DNA of 7,119 nt from the NCBI RefSeq assembly GCF_036568765.1, contig NZ_DATCRY010000173.1, positions 1 to 7,119 of the forward strand, given 5' to 3'. The first letter of the stretch is position 1. Each line of letters begins with the position of its first letter. Source of the stretch: GSA-30 sp036568765. Its GTDB lineage: Bacteria; Pseudomonadota; Gammaproteobacteria; Xanthomonadales; Rhodanobacteraceae. A model generated the notes under the pieces. It saw nothing but the letters and a program-made list of their open reading frames with translations. It did not search any database and was not told where the DNA came from. The position numbers and the translations under genes were made by a program. Shown here in pieces: positions 5,593-7,119 of this stretch.

Positions 5593-6348
5593 TCAACCCT
5601 TGCTCTTCAACCGCGCCACCAGCGCCTGCAAAACAGCCTGTGTCTGCGGATGGAAAAATCCATCGACAAACTCGTCCAGCGGCAAGGCATCGACATCGGC
5701 AAAGGCTGCGCCGATGTCCGCACGTGCGGTGGTGCGTGTGGTCAGCATGGCGCGGGAAGGTAGCGCGAGCAATTCGCCCAACCAATGCAAGGCACGCGGT
5801 ACAACCTGGTCGACGGCGGTCAGCTCGTCGACGAAACCATAGGCCAGGGCTTGTTCCGATTCGATCATCGCACCGGCGATAAGCAGGCGCTCGGCGCGAT
5901 ACGCCCCGACGACGCGACGCAGTGCGAGCTGGATGCACTCCGGTACGGAGAGCCCGACCTGTACTTCATTCAGGCCGATACGGTAGGGGCCATTGGCCAT
6001 CACGCGGTAATCGCAGAACAGCGATAGCACGGCACCGCCCGCCGGGCTGTGGCCCGTGATCGCGGCGACTACCGGCACCGGCGAGCGCGCCAGGCGCGCG
6101 CAGGTGGCAAAGAAGGCCCTCCAGAAAGTCATCACCCCGGCGCGGTCGAGCCCCAGCAGGGCAGGAACGTCCACGCCAGCGGAGAACATCCCTTGCGCGC
6201 CGGATAACACGATGCCACGTGCACCGTCGGCAATGGCGCGGTCATGAGCGGTGCAAAGCGCGTCGAGCAGTTCGAGGTTCAGCGCGTTGACCGGCGGTCG
6301 CGCCAGGTTGAGTTCGACGATGTTGTCGTGAGCGATGATGTTGAGCAT
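5593..6348 (-). CDS. Crotonase-family delta3,delta2-enoyl-CoA isomerase (ECI1-like)
   Basis: This 251-residue protein resembles mitochondrial delta3,delta2-enoyl-CoA isomerase, which moves cis- or trans-3 double bonds to trans-2 so that unsaturated fatty acids can enter beta-oxidation. The opening RPPVNALNLELLDAL (17-31), the block SPAGGAVLSLFCDYRVM (101-117), and IGLNEVQVGLSVPE (124-137) follow the pattern of ECI1, which has PAGG..., CDYR and GLNE. At the first crotonase glutamate (114 in the other window crotonase) this protein has Val107, while the second is kept as Glu128. A single glutamate fits an isomerase and argues against hydratase activity. ATG 6348 is chosen for the start; an in-frame TTG at 6438 would add 30 residues that do not resemble the family. 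The ribosome site is weak. A 90-base non-coding stretch plus a hairpin separate it from the DUF4139 gene upstream, so it likely has its own promoter, not seen clearly. Confidence 0.85.
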   Translation of the reverse strand: MLNIIAHDNIVELNLARPPVNALNLELLDALCTAHDRAIADGARGIVLSGAQGMFSAGVDVPALLGLDRAGVMTFWRAFFATCARLARSPVPVVAAITGHSPAGGAVLSLFCDYRVMANGPYRIGLNEVQVGLSVPECIQLALRRVVGAYRAERLLIAGAMIESEQALAYGFVDELTAVDQVVPRALHWLGELLALPSRAMLTTRTTARADIGAAFADVDALPLDEFVDGFFHPQTQAVLQALVARLKSKG

Positions 6349-6448
6349 GGCGATGCCGTCAGTGGCAGAGAACAGACGCCCATTGGCGGACAAAACGGCT
6401 TTCGATGCAACAGGCGGTGCAGCAAGGCAATGTTTCAAACGTTGGGGC

Positions 6449-6479
6449 CGGAAGCGAAGCCATCGGGGCTTCGCTTCCG
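6449..6479 (-). terminator. 13-bp perfect hairpin downstream of the DUF4139 gene
   Basis: CGGAAGCGAAGCC (6449-6461) and GGCTTCGCTTCCG (6467-6479) are exact reverse complements with a five-base loop (6462-6466). The stem begins nine bases after the DUF4139 stop codon when read on the minus strand. It would terminate or stabilise the 3' end of that mRNA. On the minus strand the sequence that follows is GC-rich then GTTTG, so the usual run of U is missing. A Rho-independent terminator is plausible but atypical; an mRNA-stabilising stem is the alternative. Confidence 0.6.
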
Positions 6480-6488
6480 AATCCGGTG

Positions 6489-7119
6489 TTATTGCGGCGT
6501 GATGTCGGGCGACCAGTGATAGCGCACGGAATACTCAAGCGTTGCCGTGCCGTTGGATGGCACGTTGATCTTGAAATCCAATGTGTCGGGGGTCTGCTTG
6601 CTCGGCTTGATCGACGAAGACGTAAGCTGCCACTCGTGCCAGCGATTCGGATGTTCACGCACTGTGACCACGCGCGGAGCATCGCCGGCATTGCTCAAGG
6701 TGATTTTGAACGATGCGTCCATGTGGCGATTGGCCCGATCGACCGAGAAGGCCGTACGTTCGCGCTTGGCTGTAAGGTCAAAGGCATTGCCGAGCGTTAC
6801 CGTAGCGCTTTGCCCCTTGGCCGTATCGGCGATGCCGGCCTCGCCCAGGTATTGCGGAGTACCGTCGCGATCGCTGGCCAGCACGCGCAGATAGCCCGCG
6901 GGTAGGCTGTCGAAGGCCTTGAACGTCAGTGTATGGGTGATCTGATTATTGTTGGCGACGTCGTATCCCGATGCGATCATCGGTTGCGAAGGCACGCCCC
7001 AGTTGCCGTTCTCGTAGAGCGCCGTCCGCTCGCAGTCGAGGCTGCGTTCGTCGTAAAGGGGTGTCTGCGTGACGCTGCCGTTGGGCAGATCGACGGGATG
7101 AGGCAGGGTGTACTGGCGG
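6489..7119 (-). CDS. DUF4139 domain-containing protein, C-terminal part (5' end outside window)
   Basis: This is the last 209 residues of a DUF4139 protein; the frame is open to the right edge and stops at TAA 6491-6489. From the visible start, YTLPHPVDLPNGS opens a beta-rich C-terminal region. Family-like blocks follow: LPAGYLRVLASDRDG, QYLGEAGI, TLGNAFDLTAKRERT, FKITLSNAGDAPRVVTVREH and, near the end, LEYSVRYHW. These match the DUF4139 pattern seen in secreted or envelope proteins, where the N-terminal half often carries DUF4140. Family members are usually about 450-600 residues, so more than half of the gene is missing. Function is unknown; the term mucoidy inhibitor A is sometimes attached by distant similarity. 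The 5' end and any signal peptide cannot be judged here. It is followed by a strong hairpin and then the isomerase gene on the same strand, 140 bases away. Confidence 0.88.
   Translation of the reverse strand, partial: RQYTLPHPVDLPNGSVTQTPLYDERSLDCERTALYENGNWGVPSQPMIASGYDVANNNQITHTLTFKAFDSLPAGYLRVLASDRDGTPQYLGEAGIADTAKGQSATVTLGNAFDLTAKRERTAFSVDRANRHMDASFKITLSNAGDAPRVVTVREHPNRWHEWQLTSSSIKPSKQTPDTLDFKINVPSNGTATLEYSVRYHWSPDITPQ

Noticed and set aside
6349..6438. 30-residue N-terminal extension of the isomerase from a TTG
   Set aside because: The extension has no family similarity, and the conserved crotonase start begins at ATG 6348.
1..7119. A novel defence, mobile or otherwise undescribed gene system
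   Set aside because: Every gene with support belongs to a known family in an ordinary housekeeping arrangement. I saw no transposase, integrase, toxin-antitoxin pair, CRISPR repeats, reverse transcriptase or tandem repeats.

Overview
This window looks like an ordinary, gene-dense chromosomal segment of a moderately high-GC gammaproteobacterium. The protein families and sequence style (a MutL with an endonuclease-type C-terminus, DUF1684 and DUF4139 secreted proteins, a Mip/FkpA-like FKBP) suggest the Xanthomonadales/Lysobacterales, possibly a Rhodanobacteraceae member such as Dyella or Rhodanobacter. That placement is inferred from recognised protein motifs and overall composition, not from a search.

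Layout from left to right. The plus strand opens with the C-terminal half of mutL, cut by the window edge, followed by a secreted DUF1684 protein. A short convergent gap with an 18-nt inverted repeat separates this from a minus-strand enoyl-CoA hydratase. That gene is divergent from a plus-strand, exported FKBP-type prolyl isomerase. Next is a compact plus-strand operon: a DUF1289 mini-protein, a Nudix CoA pyrophosphatase and a two-domain rhodanese (SseA-like sulfurtransferase), each start codon overlapping the preceding stop. A second convergent gap with a degenerate C-rich/G-rich hairpin follows. The window ends with two minus-strand genes: a delta3,delta2-enoyl-CoA isomerase-like crotonase, and the C-terminal part of a DUF4139 protein cut by the right edge, separated by a 13-bp perfect hairpin.

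Functional themes are DNA mismatch repair (MutL), envelope protein folding (FKBP), fatty-acid beta-oxidation (a hydratase with both catalytic glutamates and an isomerase with only one, which together could process saturated and unsaturated acyl-CoAs), and a small coenzyme A/sulfur housekeeping operon. DUF1684 and DUF4139 remain of unknown function. I found no mobile element genes, CRISPR, tRNA, rRNA or defence system, and no convincing undescribed system. The points worth a second look are residue-level features of known families and the palindromes in the intergenic gaps. No gene-free stretch exceeds about 165 bases.
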